A DNA stretch of 64,000 bases, taken from positions 248,001 through 312,000 of the forward strand of contig JALIZF010001531.1 in the NCBI GenBank assembly GCA_029948255.1, given 5' to 3'. Made by a program: the position numbers and the translations under genes. Shown here one piece after another: positions 1-11,562 of this stretch (positions are counted from its first letter, which is position 1; the number at the start of each line of letters is the position of its first letter). The stretch comes from Telmatactis stephensoni (taxonomy: Eukaryota > Cnidaria > Anthozoa > Actiniaria > Isophelliidae). The notes under the pieces are model-generated. The model worked only from the letters and a program-made list of their open reading frames with translations, was not told the origin of the DNA and searched no databases.

Positions 1-1084
1 AGTTTGGCTTCACAAAAGGTAAATCCTGTGTTTCTCAATTATTGTCAGTCTTTCATGAAGTCGGTTCACTACTTGATAGAAATACTGAAATAGATATTCT
101 ATATTTAGATTTCTCTAAGGCGTTTGATTCCATAAATCAATCAAAGTTACTAGTTAAACTGAAATTATACGGAATATCAGGCCCTCTTTGGGAGTGGTTT
201 AAAGATTACCTTTGTAATCGTAAACAATGTGTAGTTATTGATGGTACAAAACTGGTTACATGCCAGTTATTTCAGGAGTCCCTCAGGGCAGTATATTAGG
301 GCCGTTTTGTTTTGCTCTGTATGTAAATGATCTTCTGTCACATCGGCGGGTATGTGTATGGTACTTTTTGCAGGCGACACCAAATGCTACTGTGCACAGA
401 GGTCCCAACAAGACCATCTCGCACTTCAATATGACTTGAATGGCCTTGTTTCTTGCAGTCATGATTGGGACCTAAACTTTAACCCTGCTAAATGTGATGT
501 CTTGAAGATCCACCTTTTCGTAGTTATACTATTGAGTTTGACATCCTCAACGAGGCCAAGTCGCAAAGGGACCTGGGAGTTATCATATCAAATGATTTGA
601 CATTGCATAACCATGTCATCTCTGTTATTGCCAAGGCCAACAAGATCTTAGGATTTTTTAGGCGAAATACGCCTACCTCTGTAGGAGCTGATCTGCGTCA
701 TGCTCTGTATCTGTCCCTAGTACGTTCTGTTTTGTGCTACGGGAGTCAGGTTTGGGCTCCTCAGTCCAGCACTCGGGATTTGCTTTTGATTGAACGTATA
801 CAGCGCCATGCCACTAAGTACATCCTTACACCCGGAAAGGCTAGTACTGTAGATCTATCCTACAGAGGCTAATTAAACTAGGCATGGTCCCAATTTGTTA
901 TTGGTTTGAGTACTTACATCTCGTATTTTTTTTTATAAATGTCGTCTCAAACTCTTTAGTCTTGATATCTCTAAATACGTAACTTCTTACGGAAACGCTT
1001 GTACATCAACAAGGAATGCAGTAGCTCATATCAATTACATACCTAATATTACTAAAATGTCAACTTTTAGGGACTCTATACTTT
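1..1084 (+). pseudogene. Non-LTR retrotransposon (CR1/L2-like LINE) reverse transcriptase, 5'-truncated relic
   Basis: The plus strand encodes successive reverse-transcriptase blocks in shifting frames: the motif-A region 'YLDFSKAFDSINQSKLL' near 100-150, the 'SGVPQGSILGP' block near 270-305, the motif-C region near 365, then the thumb and carboxy region ('DLGVIISNDL', 'GSQVWAPQSS') up to 872 and a stop-rich tail to about 1080. The motif-C site reads FAGDTK where active LINEs have an aspartate pair, so a catalytic residue is lost. Together with frame breaks near 290 and 590 this makes the copy dead. The amino part lies outside the window. The join to the gypsy relic at about 1085 is abrupt. 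Family placement within the CR1/L2/Jockey group is from the motif style only. Confidence 0.85.
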
Positions 1085-2114
1085 AACCGCATAGCCAGCA
1101 AAGCCTTGACCGATGTTGAGACGCGTTATGCAAACATAGAGAGAGAGCTCCTTGCAGTGGTGTATGGTTGCGAGCGTTTCCACACCTGGCCAAACATTCA
1201 CAGTATAGTCTGATCACAACCTCTAGAAGCACACACCTCAAACATCTGGCATGAGCTGCGCCTACAGCAAATGTTATTGAGGTTACAACCATATGATATC
1301 AAGATCAGATACTTACCAGGGAAAGACAGGGTATTGGCCGATGCCCTCTTGTGACTTTCCCCGGAAGAGGAATTCCCGATAGAAAATGAGAGAATACAGG
1401 TCCACAAGATCTACCCAGATTTCAGTGCTGAGATGATTGAACGAATCAGAGATAGCACGAACACAGATCAAGAACTAACCTGCCTAAAGCAAGTGATATA
1501 CGAAGGTTGGTCAACAATGATCAAGCAAGTGCCAAACACACTTAAACCTTACTGGTCTTTTAGAGATGAAATCACCATCAACAATGGCATCCTAACCAAA
1601 AGGACAGAGAATCATGATTCTCTCTACCATGCAGAAATTCTAGACAAATTACATGCAAGTCATCAAGGAGTGGAGAAAACCAAGCTTTGAGCAAGATCAG
1701 CAGTATACTGGAAAAACCTGAACAATGACATTGACAAACTCACCCAATCATGCACGACGTGCCAAGAATTTCTACCAAGCAACCCCTGACAATGGGCCTC
1801 ACTAGAGCAGTGCTATTTTTCAGGAGTTTTCTTAAGATTACGTATTCAACCATATTACCAGTTCCCCGCATTATTTACAGAGTAATGGGTTTATAGAAAA
1901 CCTGGTGAAAACAGTAAAAGCAGTCCTACAAAAGACGAAAAGGACCAGGGAAAATCCATATATGCCTCTACTGTGTCTCCGGGCGACTCCCATTGACAGC
2001 AAATTGTCATCTCCTGCTGAAATACTCATTGGAAGAAAAATCCAAGACAATCTACCAAGCAGTTTGCTTAGGGACCAAAACAGTGATGTTATATTTCAAG
2101 TCCGACAATGAGGA
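1085..2114 (+). pseudogene. Ty3/gypsy pol relic: RNase H to integrase, upstream part
   Basis: Degraded gypsy polyprotein. At 1087-1215 it reads the RNase H block 'ALTDVETRYANIERELLAVV'; at 1260-1350 the end of RNase H ('QPYDIKIRYLPGKDRVLADAL'-like); at 1433-1770 the connection and the integrase H2C2 zinc finger ('HASHQG...CTTCQ'). The integrase core is largely deleted around 1780-1860, then comes the C-terminal core at 1895-2105 ('ENLVKTVKAVLQKTKR', 'SPAEILIGRK'). Stops and shifts occur near 1215, 1350, 1690 and 1880. The reading frame ending 'YFKSDNED' near 2110 continues at 35716, so this gene was split by the 33.6-kb nested insertion. Confidence 0.85.
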
Positions 2115-2208
2115 CTGGACAGGATTTCAAGTCCGCACAATTAGTTCCAGTCCAAGGCACAGCCGAGGACTGGAACTAATTGCAAGGACTTGAAATCCCG
2201 TCCAGTCC
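2112..2208. repeat. Foldback hairpin (42-nt arms, 13-nt loop)
   Basis: Positions 2112-2153 and 2167-2208 are near-perfect reverse complements (both outer ends read GGACTGGAC) around a 13-base spacer. The block sits exactly at the left edge of the big insertion in the gypsy relic. It could be a tiny foldback MITE, or the deformed terminus of the element inserted here. No coding potential. Confidence 0.85.
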
Positions 2209-2230
2209 GAATTGGAGGACTTGGAATTAC

Positions 2231-2259
2231 TTCTCATCCTCATTAATTATTCGGGAGGG
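2231..2259. repeat. Left copy of an inverted repeat matching 35703-35730
   Basis: The segment around CTCATTAATTATTC is repeated in inverted orientation at 35703-35730, with 2 internal mismatches over about 28 bases. Part of the right copy overlaps gypsy coding sequence. It can therefore be read either as the TIR of an intermediate element inserted in the gypsy relic, or as an inverted copy of target DNA made at the left junction. The 8-bp direct repeats AATGAGGA at 2107-2114 and 35716-35723 support an insertion with target duplication. Confidence 0.6.
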
Positions 2260-2494
2260 AAAAATGATGAGGAAAATACATTCTACAGGAATTTATCATT
2301 TGTGACGGCTACTTCATGCATGATTTCAGATTTACATAATTTTGAATACATTGCGCAGTAATTATTGTTCTCCAATACCTAAACGGGCATTTGAAACAAA
2401 AGTTATTCAAATTCTCTGTCTGCTATTCATTTCAATCCTAATAAGCTTCGTTCATAATATTTAAAATTATTTTATCTTCCGAAACTTTGTATCG

Positions 2495-2575
2495 GAAAGT
2501 CAGTAGTGCAATGGTTTAAGGCGGTGCACATTAGGCAGAAGGTTGGGAGTTCGCTTCTCGAGGTGAAATTTGTCA
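2495..2575 (+). repeat. tRNA-derived SINE-like segment
   Basis: The run holds a D-arm/A-box-like block (AGTGCAATGGTTTAAGG near 2506-2522) followed about 30 bases later by a B-box-like block (GGGAGTTCGCTTC near 2544-2557). This is the spacing of a pol III internal promoter in a tRNA-derived SINE. It is too diverged for me to fold as a functional tRNA, and I see no CCA end or poly-A tail. The surrounding 2209-2742 stretch has no other feature I can name. Confidence 0.4.
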
Positions 2576-2759
2576 TAGATTTTTTTCACTAAATTCTAAA
2601 TATAGTTTACCATTTCTATTTGTTTATAAGAATTTCAATAACTTGGACTTTGAAATTATCTGAGAAATTAAATCAGTTGGAGTAACTAGAACAAAATTAA
2701 TTCAATCCTAGGACTTGAACAAAATTAATTCAGTACACCTAGCATATGGGCATTCTGTT

Positions 2760-4012
2760 GCGCACGCGCACTGTAAGCAGAATATCTCCGAGAATTGGCG
2801 CCATTTTGTTTAGAACAGGTTCCAGTGTAGGTTCTTGACTCGATGATCTCATGATTCAAGACGTCCATTTGAACGAGTCAAAAAGAAAATCAACCCTACA
2901 CACATTTGACTAGCATTTGTGATCAATAATATATGTTGTGGCGTTTTATTCCAAAAGAAATCTTGCGTCAAATGTGCTGCAAATGAACGAAAATCATTGA
3001 ACATGGCTGTCTTTGTTGGGATTTTATTTGAGTGCTAAAATCGTCCTTTTGTCCCAAAAGGACATTGAGGTGAGTATTTATGTATTGAAGTTTCAATATT
3101 TTCAGTATAAAGCTCTTGATCAAAGCCGATCACTTCAAGAAAATACCTTCGAAAAGCAGTGTTGTTATTTCCCCAACTTTATGGCAAGTTTGCTCGAAAA
3201 TTTTACTATCGCCCATGTTTAAAAGCAGTACTGTGTGAATGTTTCACTTCTTATATTTGCAGATATGAAGTCAGTTTTGAAATAGAAAATGTATGGCATA
3301 CAACTTATGGCATTATAGCACCACCTTTGTAATGGCAGCAATCTTGTCGAGTTTTCTGGTTGTGTTTGACCCTAATGGCTACCTGCGATATTCTGCTTTA
3401 TGGTCGAGGAAACACTTGGAAAATGTACATCAAAATGTTTTCTTGAAGTGTCTTCAGTTTCAGCAGATTTGAGATATTTTGTACTACAAAAGAATTCTTA
3501 CAACTTTTGGCGAATTTCAAAAACAAACTTTGTCACTTGCTACGGACTTCTTTCCAAAAAAGTAAAATTACTTTTGATTTCTACTATCGCCCAGAATTGT
3601 GTTTATCATCACTTTAAAGCTTAGACATTGTAGAATTGACTGAGTTCCGTTCTTGAATAAATTGCGTGCGCTTATTGTAAAGAGTTTAAACATTGTGCAT
3701 TGTGTGGCTTTGCGAGTGAGCTCTCGTGACATAAACCAGCATGCAAGTCTGTGAGTTTTAATGTAGATTAACTTAGACCATGAGAAACTAATCACTTTGG
3801 CAAAATACTATCCATAATAGGGACTATATTTGACAGCAACGTCCTGGAACGACTTTAAAGGCTAATTCAGCAGTGTACAAAAGAAACAAACATTACTTTT
3901 ATAATATATTAAAAATAAATAAATTCCCCATATCATATAATCACTGAATCATACTAATGCATATATACAAAGAAACAGGACACATTATTTTTGTTTGGCC
4001 AAGAGGAGAGGT
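2760..4012. other. Non-coding interior of element B, left side
   Basis: Only short spurious reading frames. This should be the sequence downstream of gene B, between its stop and the left TIR, interrupted by the Kolobok (TTAA at 4013) and by the integrase/HECT element. Confidence 0.5.
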
Positions 4013-4242
4013 TTAAAGTGCCTATGAAATGAAATCGTCAGACAAAAGATATATGCATTTTTTTAAACCTTTTGAGTTTTCGAATTGTTTATCAAAATTT
4101 CATCGAAATTGATCTAGGGAAAGTATACTTTTTCGCAGGTTTGAATAATGGTTGGTCGGCTTGGAAATTTGAGACATTCTGTGCTCGGCCAAAAGCGACC
4201 TTGTGACGTCATCAGTTGTGTTCATGCCAGAGTCTAATAAAA

Positions 4243-7200
4243 ATGGCTGCTTGTCACCAGCGTAAAAGAAGAGTTAGTGGCAAATTCTGTGTCGCTGGAG
4301 GCCCAGGAAACGTCAGTTGTACCAATAATAGTTCGATGCCAAACATCTCAATGCATATGTTCCCTTCACATGAAGCTACTCGTAGAAAATGGACGAAATT
4401 CGTGCAAAGGCATCGACCATCATTTAGGCCGACGAAATCATCGGTGTTGTGCTCGGTGCACTTTAGTCAAGATTGCTATTCTCGTCGAATAGATCTACTT
4501 GGCAGTGAAAGTCAGGCTGATTTATCTAATATCGCATCGACCAGGTGTTTAAACAAGGGTGCCGTTCCAACAATCGATACAGCGATTACTCCATTGCCAA
4601 ATAATTCTAACTTGTCTCGTCACGACAAGAAGAAGGTGAGAACTAGCATGTGTTTGCATTGACCATTTGCGTGTGGTCTTCGATGAATGCTGTTAGACTT
4701 TAACTTATTGTTTCCTTTAGATCATGAAAGAGGCTTTGAAAGATGCTGAAGGAACCGAAGAAGGAGAAGGAAAGTCTGAGGAAGATAAATTACAATCTGA
4801 AACCGAACGAATGCACGATCAACCTGAGCAACCACCTGTTGAAGCCGAAGGACCGTCGGAAGAGTGTTGTTCGCAGTGCTCAAAGAAATCAAAAGTCATT
4901 CGAAGAGTTCAAAAGAGTAACAGCTATTTGAGACGAAGAGTACGCCAGTTGAAAGAAAGAAACACAGATGTAAGTTTTCCCCTTCAATACTTAGAAGAAC
5001 GGTATTCTGCCTTTCCATTAGATCTTAATTACCGATCGCTATAAGCTTATATAAGCTTAATCTTTTAAGTGCTTATGGTATTTTCAATATTTTGCAGTTC
5101 GATGATGGAGATACTACGGAAAGTTCAGGTCATGAATACCACGATATGATTAACTAGAAACCGATGGAGAATAAAGAAAACATCAGAAATTACGGGCTGG
5201 AAACAGAGACAGAGACAGAGACAGAGACGGAAACCGAAGGTGATGCTGAGTGGAAATATGAAGACGCTGGGTGTACAACAGATGACGATGATACAGCACA
5301 AAATGCTGATAGCACTGTTAGGTATGAATATAATAATAATAGATCGATTTCGATGACGAACAATATGCTGTAATGGCTATTTAATAGTCTTAATTTATGC
5401 ATAAGGGTTTTTCAAGTTGTCGCAAGAATATTATGCACCTGTCAATATTAGCCCCAAGGCGGGGGAAAAGGGGGTGAGGACGGGATTTTTTTTGCTATCT
5501 TAAATTGACTAAGAGAATAAAGAAATGTACCGGTAACATGATGGAATTTGACATGCATAAGGCACTTGGGAGTGGGGAATTTGACTTTAAAATCAACAGA
5601 AACGTCCCTGGGTATTCCCAGCTCCCTCCCCTGGGGCTAAAACATTGACTGGTGCAAAAACCTGTTCCATCTTTTTTTTCTCTCACTGATGTTTACTCGC
5701 TGCAAAATAGGTCATTCTTGACTTGCTTTTAAGTGGGGTATATTGCAAATTTGGATAGTTGAGAATTATTTATAAATGTCAAAATCCCATTAGATAAATT
5801 TCATTGCTCATTTTGTGATTCATCATTGCTTGGTAAGCATTTGGGTATTGACCCTATCACTATAACTCCCATTTTAATCAAAGTAATAGATTTCCATCTC
5901 TTGAGTAATAGTTTGTTCTTTGTTCTTACAATGTAGTGTGGAACCTGGTACCCCATCTCACAAGGAGCCAAAGTTTGTGGTGTTTTATACAATGTTGTAT
6001 AATCTATTTACGATGTTTTGCTTTAATTGTAAAGCTGAAAATCCCAAAGTTACTATGAAAAAGAATGGGACAATGGTGACCGTAGTACAAACTTGCCAAA
6101 ATTGTGCTGGAAACCAGTTCACTTGGCAAAGCCAGCCATATATCCTTGGAAGATATCCTGCAGGAAATATAATGCTAAGTTTTGGGATATTGATGGCTGG
6201 TGCCTCTGCAAGCAAAGTTCTCCAATTTTGTAAGCATATGGGGCTATCAGCTATAACCCTCAGAACATACTTCATCCATCAAAAGAAGTTCCTCTTCCCA
6301 TCAATTCTCAACCATTGGGAAGCATATAAGTCAAAACTAGTCCAGCAGTTGAAACAAACAAAGGATTTGGTATGGAGTGGTGATGGGAGATTTGACTCCA
6401 TGGGCCATAGTGCGAAATATGGTGTTTATACCATGTTTTCATCGACTATCAATAAAATTGTACACTTTGAGCTATTGCAGGTAATTACATGTAGGTCACA
6501 ATAATATGATTAGTACAAACACTAAAGCATGCACAAAGTAACACTATTAAAGTGGTGAATAGCACTATTTGTATAGTGATACTTAATATGTATTACCGGT
6601 ATGTCACTTTAGTGTTTGTACTTTGTCTAGTGTTTATACAAATAAGATTGCAGAATTGTCCTGAGGAAATAGTGATCTTCCTTTGCCTGTGAAAAAATTG
6701 ATAAACTAATAGATAGTAATAGACTCAGCTCTAAGCCCATTGTTTTCTTTTGTTCTTTATCATCTAGTACAATCTAAATCATAGTATTTCTCCCCAGGGG
6801 GGGGGACTCCTATATATAAGAGGATGGGGATGCTCATTGGAAATTTTGAAAATGACCCCTAAAAGGTACCTGAGTGGGAGTGGCAACAATTCATTTCTAC
6901 CCCTAAAAGGTACCAATTCAAAAACAGTAATAAAGAATTAAAGTAATGAAACACTTTGTTATCAATGTGCTTTGAAGATTCAATTCAGATCATCGAAATC
7001 GTCCCTTTCATGCTTATTGTAGGTAGTTTATTTACCCCAAAACAGCCCCTAAAAGGTACCAGCTTGTCTCTGGTAGTCCAATTAAGTCTGAGACACCCTA
7101 AAAGGTACCAGATTGCAGATTTTGACCCCTAAAAGGTACGACGAGCATCCCCGTCCATTTACGATCGGGGTTCCCCCCCCCCCCCCCGGAGTATTTCTGT

Positions 7201-10181
7201 CACATGCAAAGAAAACCACTGTATAATCATACCTTATAGAACAAAATTTAGGGAAATAAAATTTAACCAAGGACAAAATTGAGGCACAACATAACAAAAC
7301 ATTGCATATGTGTTTATTCCATTGTTTTCTTTACTATAGGCAAATCAAACTGGAAGTAGCCAGGCAATGGAGCTAGCAGGGGCAAAGAAATGTTTTAGCC
7401 ACTTGTTGTCACTTGGTCTCCAAATCAAGGTCTTCATTTCAGATAGGCACCTTGGGATTGCCAAGTGGATAAGAGAGCATCAACCATCTACAAGTCATTT
7501 TTATGATATCTGGCATGTTGCCAGATCTATCACCAAAAAATTGCAAAAAGCCAGTAAAGAAAAGAGTTTTGAGCTTATCAAAGACTGGATAAAAAGCGTC
7601 AGAACCCACTTGTATTGGTGTGCAACAAGCACAAAAGAGGTTTTCCAGTCTATGATACTTGCCAAATGGAAGTCCTTTATGCTTCATGTTGCAAACAAAC
7701 ATGATAACCACCCAGACCCATTGTTTAAAAAGTGTGCACATGATGCTAACATTCAGCCCAGAAAATGGATTAAGATAGGTACAGTACTTGTTAACCTGTA
7801 CTATTCAAAAGTGACCTTTCCCCATATATACACCTATTTCAAAAGGTTGCCCTTGGTTTTGTGACATACTGCATATTGAATACCAAGACTGAAATGTATT
7901 TCAAACAACAATTACAAGAGGTGGTAACTGCATTGATTCTCTATGCCTTTCATTTAGAATCAAAGCAGACATCTTGCCAATTTTCTTGTATATTATTTTA
8001 GGCATGAAACATAATAAATTTAATTGCATGGTTCATTTCGGTTTTGGTATACAGTATACAATATGCAAGAAAACCAACTAACCATTTGTGGAATAGGTAT
8101 ACCTGTAGGGCATCATTAATTCATTTTCTTTTTCATTGAAATATATTGGTGTATTATTTCAGGAACCAAAACATATGAAAAACTATACTCAATACTGATG
8201 AATAAAAGAATCCTAAATGATATCAGACTACTGTCCTCGGATGCACAAACCAGCTGCCTTGAAGGGTTTCATTCAACCCTAAACCACTTCCACCCCAAAA
8301 TGCTGTGCTTTTCTTGGCTTGGAACATATTGCAGGTATATGCTTTGATTATTGAATTAAACCTTATTGGAATTTTGCAGTGTTGTGTTTAGCTGTGTGCA
8401 AAAGAAATGCCTTTCTACACTAGATATAAAATGCAGCCATTACAAATTATTATTCAATTTTAACAGGCACATCTTGGCCAGTCTTCATTTCAATGAAAAT
8501 GTTAAGAGAGAAGCAAGAAAAACCAAAGAAGGAAAGACCTGTTACAAAGTTACTTGGCCAAAGTTTAAAGAAGGAGAAGAAGTTGTAAGAGAAGTATCAG
8601 TTGCTCACACACATAGTAAGTCCAGCTACTATGACATTTCACAGAAAGAATTAATGCACTGTTGGTTATTCTTGAGGTCAAAAACAAGCATGCACAAGCT
8701 TTACATTGTACAAAACTTTGTTCTTGTAGTGGAGTATTTGAGTGGTTTTCATGACTTTGAAAAAGTAGTGTTGACATATTTGCATGAAATGGCACAAATG
8801 AAAGTACTCAGTTTTTCACAGTAACTGATAAATAATAACAGTAGCTTCCAAATGAATTGCAAAACATATGCACAAGGAGTATAAGCTCAAAGCCTGATGG
8901 CATTTTGACCCCCATTTATACAGGAGGTTGAAATGTCATCATGCTGGGGCTTATTGCTATTATTTACTCAGTCACTTCTTTCTAGTAAGAAAAATATATC
9001 AATGTGTTTAAAGTGGCTTTCATAATACATGAAACAAAGTGTACTAGCCAGAGCGTAATGGTCAGATCAATACAATAAGAAACAAAGGAATCTGATTGAA
9101 ATAGTGCCAAATAACATAAAATGTGTATTCATGGGTTTATGAAAACCACTGTGTTAACTGTCTTTTTTTTCCAGATTATGTTGCTGATATCAGGAAGACA
9201 CTCTTCACCATGTCTGCGGATGCTCGCAGTCAACAGCTTAAGAAGTATGAGGCACTGATACCAGAGCCATTGAACAGACAATTTTCCAACAGAATAACCA
9301 AAGAAGAGGCTGTGAACCGCAAACAACAAAGAAACAAGTTGAGAACACAGTTGTTTCCTGAAGGTACGTGAAAAGACAATTTATTACTTATACTCATATT
9401 ATATGAAAAATGTACAGTGTAAGTGACACAAATGTGAACTTTGTATATTGAAAAACTGATGTCAAAGTACAGCTGTCTAAAAATATAAAATAGAAACACT
9501 AGTCATAAAATGTTCTTATAAAAATTGTAATTACATGTATAATGTCAAGAAATAAAATTGGTAAATTGTATAGGGCAATGTAAATAACAGAGACATAAAT
9601 CTGATGAAAAGTTTATATTATTAAAAAATATTATTAGCAATTTAATCTAAAAAAAACTGAATAACAAATTGAAAGTGAAGACTTTTTCAATTTCAATTTG
9701 TTACCAAAATTTTCATCTTTATTTGATAAAGAAAAACAATAAATAATTTTCATCTTCATTTGATGAAGAAAAACAATAAAATAATAAATATTAATAATAA
9801 ATAATTTTCATCTTTATTTGATGAAGAAAAACAATAATAAATAATTTTCATCTTCATTTGATAAAAACAAAATAATAAATATTAATAATAAATAATTTTC
9901 ATCTTTATTTGATGAAGAAAAACAATAAAATAATAAATATTAATGATAAATAATTAATTAAATACCTAAATATTTCATTTGCAATAACAAACTGTGAGTC
10001 CTTTTTGAATGATATTTTTTCTCGTTTTTCAGCTAAAGAACAAGAACAGTTGAATTCAAATTTAGAGAAACAAGCTCCTCCTGCACCAAAGAAAAGGGCA
10101 CCTTGTTGCAAAACTTGTCACCAGCCGATGAAGGGCCATTCGAAAAGAACTTGCCAGTCATTGGAAATTAATAATTCTTGA
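4243..10181 (+). CDS. Kolobok transposase with N-terminal THAP finger, nine exons, one premature stop
   Basis: Predicted exons are 4243-4635, 4721-4969, 5098-5321, 5938-6480, 7340-7778, 8163-8334, 8467-8615, 9175-9363 and 10033-10181, all with GT-AG borders. Exon 1 is a THAP-type C2CH DNA-binding finger ('CSVHFSQDCY'). Exon 2 ends in a basic coiled-coil-like stretch ('RRVRQLKERN'). The transposase domain begins in exon 4 with CxxC pairs and carries candidate DDE residues in 'SGDGRFDSMGHSAKYGVYTM', 'FISDRHLGIAKW' and 'CLEGFHSTLNHF'. The last exon adds a zinc knuckle, 'CCKTCHQPMKGH'. The only clear lesion is an in-frame TAG in exon 3 near 5155, just before a TETE repeat and an acidic segment. 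If that part were skipped, the protein would be complete. The family call rests on the THAP finger, the motif style and the TTAA flanks. Confidence 0.85.
6792..7189. repeat. G-run MITE with 9-bp target duplication
   Basis: It lies in intron 4 of the Kolobok transposase gene and is flanked by identical AGTATTTCT at 6783-6791 and 7190-7198. The ends are complementary: CCCCAGGGGGGGGG...GGGGATGCTC on the left, its reverse ending in a long C run on the right. Internally the motif CCCCTAAAAGGTACC recurs five or more times. A decayed relative lies at about 15568-15930. An 8-9 bp duplication would suit a hAT- or MULE-type element; I see no coding sequence. Confidence 0.85.
9705..9960. repeat. Imperfect tandem repeat, AT-rich
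   Basis: Four or five diverged copies of a roughly 50-60-base unit built around TTTTCATCTTTATTTGATGA and AACAATAAAATAATAAATATT. It lies in the last intron of the Kolobok transposase gene and probably arose locally by slippage. Confidence 0.8.
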
Positions 10182-10198
10182 TACAATAAAATGCTATT

Positions 10199-11297
10199 TT
10201 AGTCATCTCTTTCTCTAGACGTGGCATATCCTGTGACGTTGTGAGACGTTATTCGTGTTCTAATGTTATTATATATACAGGCTGGGAGAGGTCTTGCACT
10301 CTCCCATCCCAAATAGCCACACACCCATCTTATAAGCCATCTGTATGCAGTTGCTCTGAAGAATCTATATATATATAATAAGAGAAGTAACCATATTAGC
10401 TGGCTGTTTGATTTTTCTTGGAGTGGAGAGAAAAACATTTTACTTACTCATTTTCTGAGCGACCCTGTTGTCGCTGATAGCGTCTTCCATGTTTGTCTTT
10501 AAAGAGTGGGGCAACGTGCTTTAAGACAGTGGGGTTGGTCATGGCTTCAAAGTCTGGATGACTTGTAATACACTGTATATCATCCTTTCCTTCAAAAGAG
10601 AGAAGTCTCAAAACAGGCTCGAGTTCTTTGCAGCATCGATACTCCAAGGCGGAATCCAACAGAGATGTATCACAGCAATGGCATTTACACCTGATAGTAA
10701 CAGAGTGACACATGAATGACGGAAAAAGTGATAGTAATTTATGCTCAATAACTTGTGAATTATCAGTGATACAAATAAAATCGAGTTACTATGACAGAAC
10801 ACGTGAAATTTTGTTTTGTTGTTTTTCTACTTTCTTTATTTTTGTATTTCATTTATGTTATTTCTGGTTTGTCCAATAAAGTTGTGAAAAAAAAAGATCG
10901 TCATGAAGAGGACTTTTCATCAAAATTAAGTTATCCAACACGAAAAAAACTGTACAAACACTTGTACAGAAAGCTAAATTAATTTATAAGAAACGAAAAT
11001 TCTCACTGCGAGCCATTCCTCTATGTTCTATCAAGCAAACAAAAACGGGAATCAATATTGTGCTCACCAAGTTTCAACAGGATCTGTTTTATTATAGCGT
11101 CTTTCCAAAGTTTCAGGCGCTAAACCATCTTCATCGTCATTGCCATTTTGGCCGTCGCTCCACTCGTCGTCTGCAAGTGGGTCATCTACGTACGGAGTAA
11201 AAACGCTTTCCATCTCGTTATCTTCTGAAAATATCGAATCTCTATCTTCCTCAGATGAAGATGAAGACGAAGGAGTATGGGATTCACTTTCGGACAT
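10199..11297 (-). CDS. P2X7-C-terminal-like zinc-domain protein carried by the Kolobok element
   Basis: Three minus-strand exons with GT-AG borders: 11297-11068, 10690-10448 and 10364-10199. Exon 1 is Ser/Asp/Glu-rich ('SSSSSSEEDRDS'). Exon 2 has 'CKCHCCDTSLLDSALEYRCC' followed by 'CITSHPDFEAM'. Exon 3 has 'FFRATAYRWLIRWVCGYLGW' and a short basic tail. The Cys/His pattern with a downstream Tyr/Trp-rich stretch is that of the zinc-binding cytoplasmic 'ballast' domain of P2X7 receptors; no channel part is present. The phases join cleanly across both introns and no stop interrupts it. The stop is 17 bases from the transposase stop, so the two genes are tail to tail. Its role is unknown; a DNA- or protein-binding accessory factor for transposition is a guess. 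Confidence 0.75.
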
Positions 11298-11562
11298 ATT
11301 TAAAACAAATTAGAACAGATTAAAACAACAGACCTGGATTTAAAACAACCGGGCAAAGCGTCCAAACACAACTGATGACGTCACTCGGTACCAGGCTCCT
11401 GTCTAAATTTTTATTGAGAAATCGCGTTTTTTGAGATCAAAAAAATTAAAGTTCTTTTGAGATATGCCAAATTATTTTTTTGAAAAAGTAACACCCAAAG
11501 ACAGTAGTTTTTATGAAAGGAATAAAAAGAAGTGATTTATTTTCGTTTCATAGGAGCTTTAA

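Larger units (their letters stand above)
4013..11562. mobile_element. Kolobok-type DNA transposon (two convergent genes)
   Basis: The element proper is 4017-11558 (7.54 kb). It is flanked on both sides by TTAA (4013-4016 and 11559-11562), the target site used by Kolobok and piggyBac elements. The left TIR AGTGCCTATGAAATGAAAT matches AGCTCCTATGAAACGAAAAT at the right end. A subterminal inverted repeat, GTGACGTCATCAGTTGTGTT, lies at 4203-4222 and, reversed, at 11366-11385. Inside are a plus-strand THAP-transposase gene and a minus-strand zinc-domain gene that converge with a 17-base gap. The element sits inside element B and contains at least one younger MITE (6792-7189). Confidence 0.88.

Noticed and set aside
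2510..2560. Functional tRNA gene
   Set aside because: A and B box-like blocks exist, but I cannot pair an acceptor stem or a standard anticodon arm; called SINE-like instead.
5190..5402. Minus-strand frame with repeated Val-Ser
   Set aside because: It is the shadow of the GAGACA hexamer repeat in exon 3 of the Kolobok gene; no splice or start context.
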